From the NCBI GenBank assembly GCA_040506775.1, contig JBEVWC010000027.1, forward strand, positions 161,127-225,126: a stretch of 64,000 nucleotides of DNA, written 5' to 3'. The position numbers were made by a program, and so were the translations under genes. Below are positions 55,291 through 63,441 of this stretch, piece after piece; positions within the stretch are counted from its first letter, which is position 1, and every line of letters begins with the position of its first letter. A model generated the notes under the pieces. It had not been told where the DNA came from. It searched no databases and saw only the letters and a program-made list of their open reading frames with translations. The DNA comes from Thiodiazotropha sp040506775 (GTDB taxonomy: Bacteria > Pseudomonadota > Gammaproteobacteria > Chromatiales > Chromatiaceae).

Positions 55291-56781
55291 TTAACCGCCA
55301 CAGGGGTTTGGGGGAAGCACGCCACCTCCGCTGCTGCCGTTGTCCGGGGCTGGAGTGGTGGAAGAGTCAGAACTACCCGAATCGATGATCACACCCTTGT
55401 ATTCCAGATCCGCAACAATGACGGCATCAGTGCTCGGGGCGTAGGCATTCACGATGTTACGCGGGGTAATCGCTGCTGGGTCGCCCTGCACACGAAACAT
55501 ACTGACCGTACTCTTATCCGTGCGCCAGGGGGAATCCCAAGGCAGTATCGCATTGCCATCACTCGCCACAACATTGGCCATCGAATGCCATTCAGTCATT
55601 GCGCCGTCATAAAAACGGGTCGGTAATCCCAGGATGACGCCTGAAGCGACACCCGTGATCATGGCACGAAACGTGGTTTCGCAGTACGTATAAACCGTAT
55701 CACCTGCCTGGTAGGCGTTGCCAGCACCGACCCCCTGCAGGGTACCATCGACAAAACCGATCCCCGAGCCGTCAGTATATCCATCAAGATAGGACTGAAT
55801 TTCAGCCTTGCTCTTGAAGGTATATCCGGCATCGGTATGCAGCAGATTGGTATAGGCCAACATCAGCGCACCATTCGGATGGCCTTGAGTCGCACCGCCA
55901 TTGCGATAATCTGCATCATCATCCGGACTGTACTCGTCACTACCGCTGGTCGGAAGACTGGTTGGCAGATTGTTGCCGCGGGCATCCCAGATGAATACCC
56001 CGTCACCGAGCAGATTGACATCCTGAGTCGGAGCGATGTTGATCATATCCTCCAGCGTGGCCTGCAGAGCCATGTTGGCCTCCGGCAGATCAATCACACT
56101 CGTGGAACCGTTCATCGGCGGGGTACTGCCCGCTGCGGAGAAATCGGCCGCTGTCATGGCCGTATTGGTACCCACCCATTGGTTCCCGCCGTTGAGAATT
56201 GCCAGATGTTCTTTCGCAGTTCCCCAGTAACGGAACATATACCAGCATCGTCCGGCACGCATCGTCTGTCCGGCACCTGCCGTGCCCTGAGCACAAACCA
56301 CCATGTCCCGGGTGGGATCTATACCGTATTTGGACATAAAGGTGTCCATACCCCGACCGCTCGGTACCATGCTCACGGTTTCGGTCACACCGTTGGAACG
56401 GGTCTCAACCCACTCACTACCATCCACCGCATAGGTGAAGATATTGGCGCCGTCCGGTGCAACAAAGTCGTACCCGGCCTCACCCGCCGATGTCTGCAGA
56501 ATGACCAGTTTGCCGGTGATGCCTGCGGGTTTGTTGGTAGACCAGCTGTCCAGCCAGCGTTTCAGGGTATTACCCGTGATCAGACCGTTGACGTTGTCGT
56601 CATAGTTGTCAGCAGACTGCTGAGCGATATCGGACGGCATCTGCTCCGCGGTCGCCGACGATGCGCTGACCGTGGCTCCACTGTCATCGGCGGAACCGAC
56701 ACAACCGGCAAGTCCCAGTGACAGCAATCCAGAGGCCACTAGTGGCACCCCCATTCGGACGAATAGTGTACGTCGCTTCAT
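55291..56781 (-). CDS. Rhodanese-like lipoprotein, two-domain (ExtH-like)
   Basis: A 496-residue lipoprotein with lipobox LGLAGC (C27). Two rhodanese-type domains follow. The first includes CAQGTAGAGQTMRAGRCW and an RYWGTAKEHLAILNGG motif. The second has WDARG and the active-site-like loop YCETTFRAM (cysteine near 367). A serine/glycine-rich tail ends it. It resembles the rhodanese lipoprotein of Geobacter Ext conduits, which sits with an outer-membrane barrel and multiheme cytochromes; here too a porin and cytochromes are adjacent. It may handle sulfane sulfur or a selenium analogue at the outer membrane. The ATG at 56781 has GGAGG upstream. A sigma-54 promoter precedes it and a terminator follows. 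Confidence 0.85.
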   Translation of the reverse strand: MKRRTLFVRMGVPLVASGLLSLGLAGCVGSADDSGATVSASSATAEQMPSDIAQQSADNYDDNVNGLITGNTLKRWLDSWSTNKPAGITGKLVILQTSAGEAGYDFVAPDGANIFTYAVDGSEWVETRSNGVTETVSMVPSGRGMDTFMSKYGIDPTRDMVVCAQGTAGAGQTMRAGRCWYMFRYWGTAKEHLAILNGGNQWVGTNTAMTAADFSAAGSTPPMNGSTSVIDLPEANMALQATLEDMINIAPTQDVNLLGDGVFIWDARGNNLPTSLPTSGSDEYSPDDDADYRNGGATQGHPNGALMLAYTNLLHTDAGYTFKSKAEIQSYLDGYTDGSGIGFVDGTLQGVGAGNAYQAGDTVYTYCETTFRAMITGVASGVILGLPTRFYDGAMTEWHSMANVVASDGNAILPWDSPWRTDKSTVSMFRVQGDPAAITPRNIVNAYAPSTDAVIVADLEYKGVIIDSGSSDSSTTPAPDNGSSGGGVLPPNPCGG

Positions 56782-56887
56782 GATCTTCTTATCCTCCACC
56801 TTTGGTTGATAGCTCTCGCAACATGCATTGAGACGCCGGGCCCGGGGGCGATGGTCATCCAAGCTTGCGAACTCGCTATTGGCTGTT

Positions 56888-56903
56888 TGCAGTTTCTATG
56901 CCA
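56888..56903 (-). promoter_or_regulatory. Sigma-54 promoter P2, TGGCATAGAAACTGCA
   Basis: Matches the -24/-12 consensus with correct GG-GC spacing and shares TGGCATA with P1. The predicted start near 56877 leaves a 96-base leader to the rhodanese gene. TTGCA motifs at 56969-56975, 56979-56985 and 57015-57023 lie 90-150 bp upstream. Confidence 0.75.
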
Positions 56904-57039
56904 CTCGTTACGGCAGCCAATTTTTCTTATAAAACAATAAATAAAGCGTAACGCAGCTGTTCTTTCGAATTGCAGTCCATTGCAGCTTTACCACGCATGA
57001 CGATCGAGTGCGTATTTTGCAATGTCGCGAATTCTTTCT

Positions 57040-57234
57040 TCACATCGTCTGCCGAATCACCAGCGGCACCGCACCGGATGCCAACTGGTCAAGCAATCCC
57101 TGATAGTCGTCAGTCAGAGTGACCTCAGCCACCTCCGCGCCACGCTGTTGTAAGCCGTTACGCATACCTTCGATCAGGGGGCCGCGTTGCGCATCATTGA
57201 CATAGATCAGGACAAACGTTTTCTTCTCGCTCAT
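57040..57234 (-). CDS. Small protein of the sulfur-relay operon
   Basis: A 64-residue soluble protein (SEKKTFVLIYVNDAQRGPLI, then a short alpha-beta pattern). It lacks cysteine and is not recognised, though the start resembles the first strand and helix of DsrE folds. Its start overlaps the stop of the preceding gene (ATGA), so it is the last gene of the operon running from 59981. Confidence 0.65.
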   Translation of the reverse strand: MSEKKTFVLIYVNDAQRGPLIEGMRNGLQQRGAEVAEVTLTDDYQGLLDQLASGAVPLVIRQTM

Positions 57235-57476
57235 ATCAGGAACACCACGTTGGAATCCATCAGCCAGTCCGCAAGCAAGTCGCCACTTTGTGCCGAGACT
57301 GTTTCCAGAGGCACTTCAGCGAAATCCAGTGCGTCGAGTTGTTCCTGAGCCGCATCGGACGAATCCAGGTCGCCATACACAGCGACACGCACCGCGTCAT
57401 CCAGCAAGGTCAACCCGGTAGCCATACGCAACGCCTCGATACGATCATGCATGGCCAACATCAGTATGTTTTTCAC
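57231..57476 (-). CDS. Small DsrE-like protein
   Basis: An 81-residue protein with the strand-helix-strand look of DsrE-type sulfur-relay proteins (KNILMLAMHDRIEALRMATG, VRVAVYGDL) but no cysteine in the usual place. The GTG at 57476 is chosen because it begins the first predicted strand; a TTG at 57485 with GGAG seven bases upstream is an equal alternative. It lies between a full-length DsrE/F-like gene and a 64-residue partner. The role is inferred from context only. Confidence 0.6.
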   Translation of the reverse strand: MKNILMLAMHDRIEALRMATGLTLLDDAVRVAVYGDLDSSDAAQEQLDALDFAEVPLETVSAQSGDLLADWLMDSNVVFLI

Positions 57477-57507
57477 TTCTGCCAATTCCTCTCTCCTCTC
57501 AAACCGC

Positions 57508-57819
57508 TCAGAACACCAGTACCCGATCGCTGTTGTGCACCATCTCCGCGTCCTGATACTGACCACCGATAACGACCCGCTGCATCAATTCTTCATCTGT
57601 CGTCGTTGGATGGTCATGTCGCTCCATACTCAGTTCACAGACCGCGACATTCAGATCCTGTGTTTTCATCAGATCGCAGAAGCCGTCATCCTTCAGCAGC
57701 AGTACACCCCGGTCGGTGAGAAAGCAGCGATTGCCCCATCCACGCTCGAAAGATGCCTTGATGACACCAATGGCGTGTCCGGCCAGCGTCTCGTCGGTAA
57801 TCACGATACCCAACTGCAT
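57508..57819 (-). CDS. DsrE/DsrF-like sulfur-relay protein
   Basis: A 103-residue cytosolic protein with a DsrE/F-type fold. LGIVITDETLAGHAIGVIKASFERG forms the first strand and helix, and the candidate sulfur-carrying cysteine is in LNVAVCELSMERHD. AAGGG precedes the ATG. Such proteins accept and pass persulfide sulfur in partnership with TusA, whose gene is directly upstream. Confidence 0.75.
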   Translation of the reverse strand: MQLGIVITDETLAGHAIGVIKASFERGWGNRCFLTDRGVLLLKDDGFCDLMKTQDLNVAVCELSMERHDHPTTTDEELMQRVVIGGQYQDAEMVHNSDRVLVF

Positions 57820-57823
57820 GGGA

Positions 57824-58075
57824 TCAGCCCTTTCGGATCTGCCAGGTGAAGGTGCCGCCGCCCTCCTCCCGGTTCATCAACTCATTACCGGCTGTCTCAC
57901 ACATGGAAATGATGGATTCGCCGGACGAGGGGTTGTCGAAGATCAGGGTCAGCACGTCGCCACTGTCCATCTTCTGTAGTGCCTTTTTGGTGTACATTTG
58001 CGGATGCGGGCAGACGTAACTGGTCACATCCAGCAGATATTGTCCTTCTGCGGTCTGTTCAAATTTCACGGCCAT
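57824..58075 (-). CDS. TusA-family sulfur carrier
   Basis: An 83-residue TusA/SirA-type protein. The sulfur-accepting cysteine is C22 in SYVCPHPQMYTKKALQKM, followed by GDVLTLIFDNPSSGESI. The CPHP form differs from the usual CPxP only in the third residue. GGAGG before the ATG at 58075 fixes the start; an upstream in-frame extension is ruled less likely. The YeeE/YedE transporter gene is directly upstream, a pairing known from thiosulfate uptake (YeeE-YeeD) and from YedE-YedF. Confidence 0.9.
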   Translation of the reverse strand: MAVKFEQTAEGQYLLDVTSYVCPHPQMYTKKALQKMDSGDVLTLIFDNPSSGESIISMCETAGNELMNREEGGGTFTWQIRKG

Positions 58076-58143
58076 GGTCGTTGTTCCTCCCAATGATCAA
58101 TGCTTTCGAAACGATGTCTTGTTCTCTCTGCGTTGCAGCGGCT

Positions 58144-59607
58144 TTAGAAATCGAGTCCGCCTTGACGTGCGGCCTGCCATTCGACCCACCAGTTGAAGAC
58201 CTTTACCCCCACGTATCCGCCACCGATCATACCGAGCAAAAAGAGCCAGCCGGTCAGATCGCCGTTGGTAACAGTGGCGAAAAATGCCCCTACATTGCAG
58301 CCCATGCCTACACGGGCACCTATTCCCATCAGCGCACCACCGATAATGGCGAATACCGCAGTTTCAAGATTCGGTACTTTCCATTTGAACTCCCTACGCA
58401 GGTGCGCGATTACAGCAGCACCAAGAATGATGCCGATGGACATAAAACCGGGTGCGTTCAACAGTGGATTCGGTAGCCCGTAATCGAGGCCGAAGAAGAT
58501 GGTATCCATGTTCTCCACGCCAAGCTTGTTCAGCAGCCAACCACCCCACTGTGCCTCCTGGGTGGTGATGTACCAGTAGCCGGGATCGAATACCGTATCC
58601 TGAATGGAGAGCCCGCTGCGGTAACCCATGTCCGCCAGCAATTCACCAAAGTTAAAAATACCGTAGTGGTCTCGCAACGCGCCGATAACCCACATGTGAA
58701 GTCCCGCGAAGATGCCCAGTCCAAGACCGGCCCAGGCGGTGTTCTTGGACGAGGTGAACATGGTCCATATCGCCTTGGAGTGTTGACTAAGGCTCGGTCG
58801 ATCGATGCCGTTGCGGCGCATATAACCCTTGCGGTAGGTCACGGCATAGAGCGCAAGCAAAATCGCCAGAGCCGGTAGAATTGCGCCCAACAGAGCATTA
58901 CCGAAAAACGCCGACCAAACCGGATCCTCAAGTCCCAGACTCTGCGCCACGGTTCCCCCCTTGAGGTCCCACACGTAACCCGCCATGAACTGATCGAACC
59001 AGCCATCGGTCACGCTCAGTTCTTCCGGCATGCCCTTCTCCATCGCTGAGGCCGTCCAGGAGGCTGGCGCAAGGGCGTTGCTCCAACTGTCCATGGCGAC
59101 GAACAGCGCCTGAGAGAAAGAGATCGACACCAGCACCAGCATGGAGCCAATATTGCCTTCACCACTCTTGTACAAAGAACTGGATGCGCAACCGCCCGTG
59201 AAGACGATGCCAAAACCGAAGATCAGACCCCCGATCAGGATATGCCAACCCAGTGGATGAGGGTGAAAGGTATTGAAGCCACTGACCTGAACGGCTGCAG
59301 CGGTTAATGAAAACAGCACCACTGCGATCATCACACCGACCGCCATTCTCGGCACACCCACGGCAAACAGATCGCGCACAGCGGACGCCATACAGAAACG
59401 GCCGTACTGCAACAGCACGCCATAGATCAGACCAAACCAGATATAGACCAACATATAGATAAAACGCTGATCTTCATTCAGCGCCAGGAGTGAACCCAGC
59501 GCGACCAGCCCGAGAATCAATGCGGCATATCGATTGCCTGTTTGACTCAACCAACCACTTTTGGTCCGCGATGCATCTAATGTTGTGGTGCTTTCTTGAC
59601 TGTTCAT
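58144..59607 (-). CDS. YeeE/YedE-family sulfur-compound transporter
   Basis: A 487-residue polytopic protein of the sulf_transp (TsuA-like) family with about 12 spans. The two half-repeats carry the conserved cysteines in FTGGCASSSLY and VGMGCNVGAFF, which in TsuA relay thiosulfate through the membrane; a further cysteine lies in YGRFCMASAVRDL. GAGGAG precedes the ATG. It sits between two TusA-type carriers, so imported sulfur (or a selenium analogue) could be handed directly to them. It is the second gene after the sigma-54 promoter at 60124. Confidence 0.92.
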   Translation of the reverse strand: MNSQESTTTLDASRTKSGWLSQTGNRYAALILGLVALGSLLALNEDQRFIYMLVYIWFGLIYGVLLQYGRFCMASAVRDLFAVGVPRMAVGVMIAVVLFSLTAAAVQVSGFNTFHPHPLGWHILIGGLIFGFGIVFTGGCASSSLYKSGEGNIGSMLVLVSISFSQALFVAMDSWSNALAPASWTASAMEKGMPEELSVTDGWFDQFMAGYVWDLKGGTVAQSLGLEDPVWSAFFGNALLGAILPALAILLALYAVTYRKGYMRRNGIDRPSLSQHSKAIWTMFTSSKNTAWAGLGLGIFAGLHMWVIGALRDHYGIFNFGELLADMGYRSGLSIQDTVFDPGYWYITTQEAQWGGWLLNKLGVENMDTIFFGLDYGLPNPLLNAPGFMSIGIILGAAVIAHLRREFKWKVPNLETAVFAIIGGALMGIGARVGMGCNVGAFFATVTNGDLTGWLFLLGMIGGGYVGVKVFNWWVEWQAARQGGLDF

Positions 59608-59639
59608 ATCTCCTCAACCTTGGCAGAGTGCCTCGTGTT

Positions 59640-59981
59640 TTATTCTTTTCCCGGCAGCATCAATCCCTTGCATAGGTAGATCCTCCACTGTCGCTGCTCC
59701 TTAAGCGTCGCCAGGTGCGTGCTCTCCAGCACCTCCATCAACGACCCCAGCGACTCCACCGAGCTCGGATTGTCCGAAATCACTTCAATGACTTCACCCT
59801 CATGCAGCTGTTCCAGGGCTTTGATCGCCAGCATCTGAGGTCTTGGGCAACTGGCTCCAATGCAATCGATTGTGATCGACACCGAAAACTCACCAATACC
59901 GGGCAGCGTGACTTGATAATCAACACAGCGACTCATGGCCGATTGGGGTCGACCCGGTCGTCTGAACCATTTCCAGAACAT
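59640..59981 (-). CDS. TusA-family sulfur carrier with N-terminal extension
   Basis: A 113-residue TusA-type protein. The carrier cysteine is C45 in CIGASCPRPQMLAIKALEQL, followed by GEVIEVISDNPSSVESL. About 35 residues precede the domain, beginning with an aromatic-basic stretch (MFWKWFRRPGRP) that could bind the membrane or the adjacent transporter. GGAGGAGA just before the ATG at 59981 settles the start against a longer frame. It is the first gene of the P3 operon. Confidence 0.88.
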   Translation of the reverse strand: MFWKWFRRPGRPQSAMSRCVDYQVTLPGIGEFSVSITIDCIGASCPRPQMLAIKALEQLHEGEVIEVISDNPSSVESLGSLMEVLESTHLATLKEQRQWRIYLCKGLMLPGKE

Positions 59982-60123
59982 CTTCTCCTCCACACAGCCG
60001 TTATCGCTGCGAGTCGTGTATGTCCCGTTGGCATCCGCTGATCTCATGGTTCTGATTTCGCCTACCCAATCTCTCCGCGAAACTTTGCAAACGCACGCAT
60101 ACGCATGCAGTCATATGCTAAAT

Positions 60124-60139
60124 AGCAGAGACCATGCCA
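60124..60139 (-). promoter_or_regulatory. Sigma-54 promoter P3, TGGCATGGTCTCTGCT
   Basis: Correct GG-GC spacing and the same TGGCAT start as P1 and P2. The predicted start near 60113 gives a 132-base leader to the first TusA gene. TTGCA motifs upstream at 60199-60208, 60239-60247, 60270-60278 and 60289-60296 include TTGCACAAG, also present upstream of P1. Confidence 0.72.
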
Positions 60140-60198
60140 ACTTAATATTTCTTTTAATACAGTTAGTTAGGAAACACCCGATCGAAACCTGCATGGGC

Positions 60199-60296
60199 AA
60201 ATTGCAATACGGGCCGATTCGGCGGGGGTAGAAAGGTATTTTGCAAACACCTCTGGAAAGCCGAATTCGTTGCACAAGAATGAACACCTTTTGCAA
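60199..60296 (-). promoter_or_regulatory. Cluster of TTGCA motifs, candidate activator-binding region
   Basis: Four TTGCA-containing motifs lie 86-183 bp upstream of the predicted P3 start. Similar motifs occur at comparable distances upstream of P1 and P2. They are the best candidates for sites of the NtrC-family regulator at 48876-50288; this is inference. Confidence 0.5.
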
Positions 60297-60457
60297 CCAG
60301 GTCCAGAGCAACTGAACAGGGTTCAGACCTTCTCAGATGCCCCGCCCCTGGGTTAAGCGGCATCGACAACGGTAGAAACAGAGCGGCCAACCGGTGCATC
60401 GCCCGGCGTTCAGGAGGTCGATAGTGAATTGTGGTAAATGAAGGGTTACCCGTACCT

Positions 60458-60558
60458 GTAGCCCGGGTGCAGCGAAGCGGTACCCGGGAAGTCTCCTCAC
60501 GCTCCGGAACGCGCCCAACCAAATCCACCCGGGTTCCGCTGCGCTGCACCCGGGCTAC
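60458..60558. repeat. 101-bp inverted-repeat element at the right end of the sulfur locus
   Basis: Arms match the 48733-48832 element (GTAGCCCGGGTGCAGCG..., right arm ending GGGCTAC) with a few changes in the left arm. Together the two elements bracket the locus from the NtrC-family gene to the P3 control region. Confidence 0.85.
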
Positions 60559-60590
60559 TAGTGCTCTGGTTTACTGAGTGATAGACGACT

Positions 60591-60627
60591 TCACAACTCC
60601 GGCGAACGAATCACCCTCATCTTCTCA
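60591..60627. repeat. Direct repeat of the aldehyde dehydrogenase 3' end, far copy
   Basis: These 37 bases match 63405-63441 at 36 positions. There they encode the last codons and stop of the aldehyde dehydrogenase; here they supply the stop codon and part of the last two codons of the surface protein gene. The pair flanks the 2.8-kb surface protein segment. Confidence 0.9.
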
Positions 60628-63280
60628 AAAGGAGCTGTTCGTACCGACCAGCGCGTGATCGGTCATGGCGATTCCGATACAGCACCAACAACGCCAGGAG
60701 CAGCAGACTCCAAACCGTGACAGCACCGCCGCCACCGCCACCTGAGGAGGTGCCGGTATCCGCATCCCCATCTTCGGATGATGCGGCAAGCGTCACGCCG
60801 CCGGGATCCGAGATACCACCGTCCGTCTCTCCGTCCGCATCGTTGGGACCACCATCCTGCACGGTTAACTCAACACACCAGTCCCCCGGGTTCAACCCAT
60901 CCACATAGGCACTGTCCCCCGGGGAGGGGCAATGTCCTTGAGATCCCCGGGCCGACTTGAGCGTATTGGCGCTATCGACAATAAACTCCTGCCAAGCTGT
61001 GGGCATCTGTTTGCGATAGACCGCGTCAGCGGCAATCGGCTGTAATTGGGGAAGCACCACCTTCACGCTCGCACCAACCCCGGCAATCCCTTCGATTCGA
61101 AAATCAAACAGCCCCGCTTCGTAGACATAGTCATCTGAATCCAATACGCCACCCTGCCCGCTCGCGATGTAATGCTCGATGTCGCTCACGCTAATCCCCG
61201 CGCCGCTGTGCTGATTGAAAAATGCCACATCGCCCAGACTCAGACTCAAACCCGGTTCCGTTTCGATGAGATATTCCGTTGGACTTGCACTGCTCTGAGC
61301 CAGGACATTACCCGGCAAGCCATCAGGGTCCAGATAATCCACGATACCGTCTCCATCCTGATCGCCAGCACCTTCATCGAGATCGGAGATCCCATCGCCA
61401 TCCTGGTCGCTTCCAGGCTCAAGCGCGGGGGCTTGATCCACAACAAGAAGCGTCAGTTCAGATCTTGCGAGCGCGGAACCGTCGCTAACCTGCACCCTTA
61501 CCCGATACAACCCGGAGGCCATCTGCTCAGGATCGAGGGTCAGACTGCTTGGCTCATCGTCGATATCCTCCAACAATACGTCAGTGCCGCTCCAGTCATA
61601 GGTATGGGTGTCATCCGCATTCAGATCCTCCACAGAGGCGCTGACCGTAACCGGACCGTTGGTCTTGGCCACGATGCGGTGTACGGTCCCATTTTGTTCT
61701 GCGGCCAAGCTGACATCCGGTGCGAAATTCTCATTGCTTAAGGCAATGCGACAGGTTGGCTTCTCACCCAACACCGCATTCGTGGGTTGATCCATGCTCA
61801 ACAGCAGACTTTGGTACTCCGTTAAACGGGGCAGCATATAATCCGGTATGCGGATTGTGGGGGGCTGCTCTTTGCCATCGATTATCAGGACGTCATGACG
61901 TAGCGTGTGCTGAGTCTGGTCAGCGGCCAATACCGCACTCAGCGTATAGGGCACGCTAACAGGATATCGGGCCGGTGCGCCATTCATCAGCAGGGAACAC
62001 TCGAACGGACCCGCCGGAGACGCGGCGCGGTCCCGGTCGAACTGAATGAGCGGATCGACTCGTACGATCTGGATCGCCTCTCCCGAGCGAACCTCCCCAT
62101 CATTGACCGACCAGGTGAGCAGATGCGTCCCGGGGACCAAATAGAGCCGGGTCGGATCAGAGGGCAGCGCCTGTTCGACGCCGTTGCTGACCAGACGCTT
62201 CAAATAGGTCTCCAACTCATCGCCCTGATCATCCTGGGCGGTCGCCCTACCCGCATCGACCTCGGTCAGCGTTCCGCTTGCGGGGCGGGTAAAGTCGTCC
62301 GGCGCGACCACCACCGGTTGTCCCGCGGACACAACCGGTCCCGTGTTGATCGCTTGCGGGACAAAATCACACCTCCCCGTGCCTCCCGAGCGATATTGGA
62401 CAGTCGCCGAAATCAGGTGATTCACATCATCTACGGTCGGCACATAGGTGGTGCTGTTCGCGGCAACTAAAAATCTGTTGTATGAGTATATAGGGGAAGC
62501 CCGTTCCCACAGAAAAGCCACCAAACAATCGTCCGCGAGATATAAACTGCTGGTATCGATGCTTAACACGGCATCTTCGGCGACCGAACCTCGAAGGTAG
62601 ATTGCGCCAACCGGCGTATCGTCGACGTTCACGACGGGATCCATCGTACGCAGCGAACTCAGCTGTTCCCGATTACCCGCGCCATCTTCAAATGTCGCCG
62701 TTACGGACAGACTGCTGCCAACATCGGCATCCGTTAACCGATGACTGATATAGATCGCGCCATCGATGGGCTCACCATCGCGATACCATTGATATGACAG
62801 CGCTCCCATGCCATTCCGATCAGACAGACTGGCTTTAACCGTCAGCAACTGATTCTCAGTAAGTTCACCACCGATCTCGACACGACCCGCCGCAGGTTCA
62901 TTTTGACTGACCTTGACGATCTCGATGGGCTTGGAATCCTCCAGAGTATAAGGCGCCTCATCGTCATACCGGGCATATAGATAGTAATTGACGGTGTAAT
63001 TTCCGGATGGAAACGGACCAATCTCAATCACCTCGGCATAACCTTGTGGCACGGAAAAATCGTAACCATAGACATTGCCGTACACATTGATTTCACCCCC
63101 TTCCACGAAGGCGCCCAGGTACTCGAAATAGGTGGGAGAAGAGCCTCGATAGCCCTCGACTCGGATCGAAAAGGCAGTTTCGTTAGTCGGCGATTCCGAT
63201 AGGAGTGTGAGTGTATCGGACCATGCACTCTGCAAAGAAATGAGATAAAAAAAACCGATCAATATCGTCCGCGATGACAT
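60617..63280 (-). CDS. Exported surface protein with GlyGly-CTERM-like sorting signal
   Basis: An 887-residue protein with a signal peptide (ILIGFFYLISLQSAWS). Repeated beta-sandwich, Ig/cadherin-like segments follow, then an Asp/Gly-rich calcium-binding stretch (DQDGDGISDLDEGAGDQDGD). The C-terminus is Gly-rich, then a hydrophobic helix (VWSLLLLALLVLY), then basic residues. This tripartite tail resembles GlyGly-CTERM/JDVT-CTERM signals removed by rhombosortase-type proteases before surface attachment. AAGGAGG before the ATG at 63280 fixes the start. The last codons fall in a 37-bp repeat of the neighbouring aldehyde dehydrogenase 3' end, suggesting the gene was inserted there. Confidence 0.85.
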   Translation of the reverse strand: MSSRTILIGFFYLISLQSAWSDTLTLLSESPTNETAFSIRVEGYRGSSPTYFEYLGAFVEGGEINVYGNVYGYDFSVPQGYAEVIEIGPFPSGNYTVNYYLYARYDDEAPYTLEDSKPIEIVKVSQNEPAAGRVEIGGELTENQLLTVKASLSDRNGMGALSYQWYRDGEPIDGAIYISHRLTDADVGSSLSVTATFEDGAGNREQLSSLRTMDPVVNVDDTPVGAIYLRGSVAEDAVLSIDTSSLYLADDCLVAFLWERASPIYSYNRFLVAANSTTYVPTVDDVNHLISATVQYRSGGTGRCDFVPQAINTGPVVSAGQPVVVAPDDFTRPASGTLTEVDAGRATAQDDQGDELETYLKRLVSNGVEQALPSDPTRLYLVPGTHLLTWSVNDGEVRSGEAIQIVRVDPLIQFDRDRAASPAGPFECSLLMNGAPARYPVSVPYTLSAVLAADQTQHTLRHDVLIIDGKEQPPTIRIPDYMLPRLTEYQSLLLSMDQPTNAVLGEKPTCRIALSNENFAPDVSLAAEQNGTVHRIVAKTNGPVTVSASVEDLNADDTHTYDWSGTDVLLEDIDDEPSSLTLDPEQMASGLYRVRVQVSDGSALARSELTLLVVDQAPALEPGSDQDGDGISDLDEGAGDQDGDGIVDYLDPDGLPGNVLAQSSASPTEYLIETEPGLSLSLGDVAFFNQHSGAGISVSDIEHYIASGQGGVLDSDDYVYEAGLFDFRIEGIAGVGASVKVVLPQLQPIAADAVYRKQMPTAWQEFIVDSANTLKSARGSQGHCPSPGDSAYVDGLNPGDWCVELTVQDGGPNDADGETDGGISDPGGVTLAASSEDGDADTGTSSGGGGGGAVTVWSLLLLALLVLYRNRHDRSRAGRYEQLLLRR

Positions 63281-63404
63281 TACGCCTCCTTCATATCCTT
63301 GTTCCATTCAACGCGGTAGCTGAATTGAAAAACCCATTCCGGATACCCGATTGATATCTGGATGCGGCTAATACTTCAGCACTTCCCGGTTGGTCCTTAA
63401 CAAC

Positions 63405-63441
63405 TCACAACTCCGGCGAACGAATCACCATCATCTTCTCA
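63405..63441. repeat. Direct repeat, original copy at the aldehyde dehydrogenase 3' end
   Basis: Contains the terminal codons and stop of the aldehyde dehydrogenase gene. It differs at one position from the copy at 60591-60627. Confidence 0.9.
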
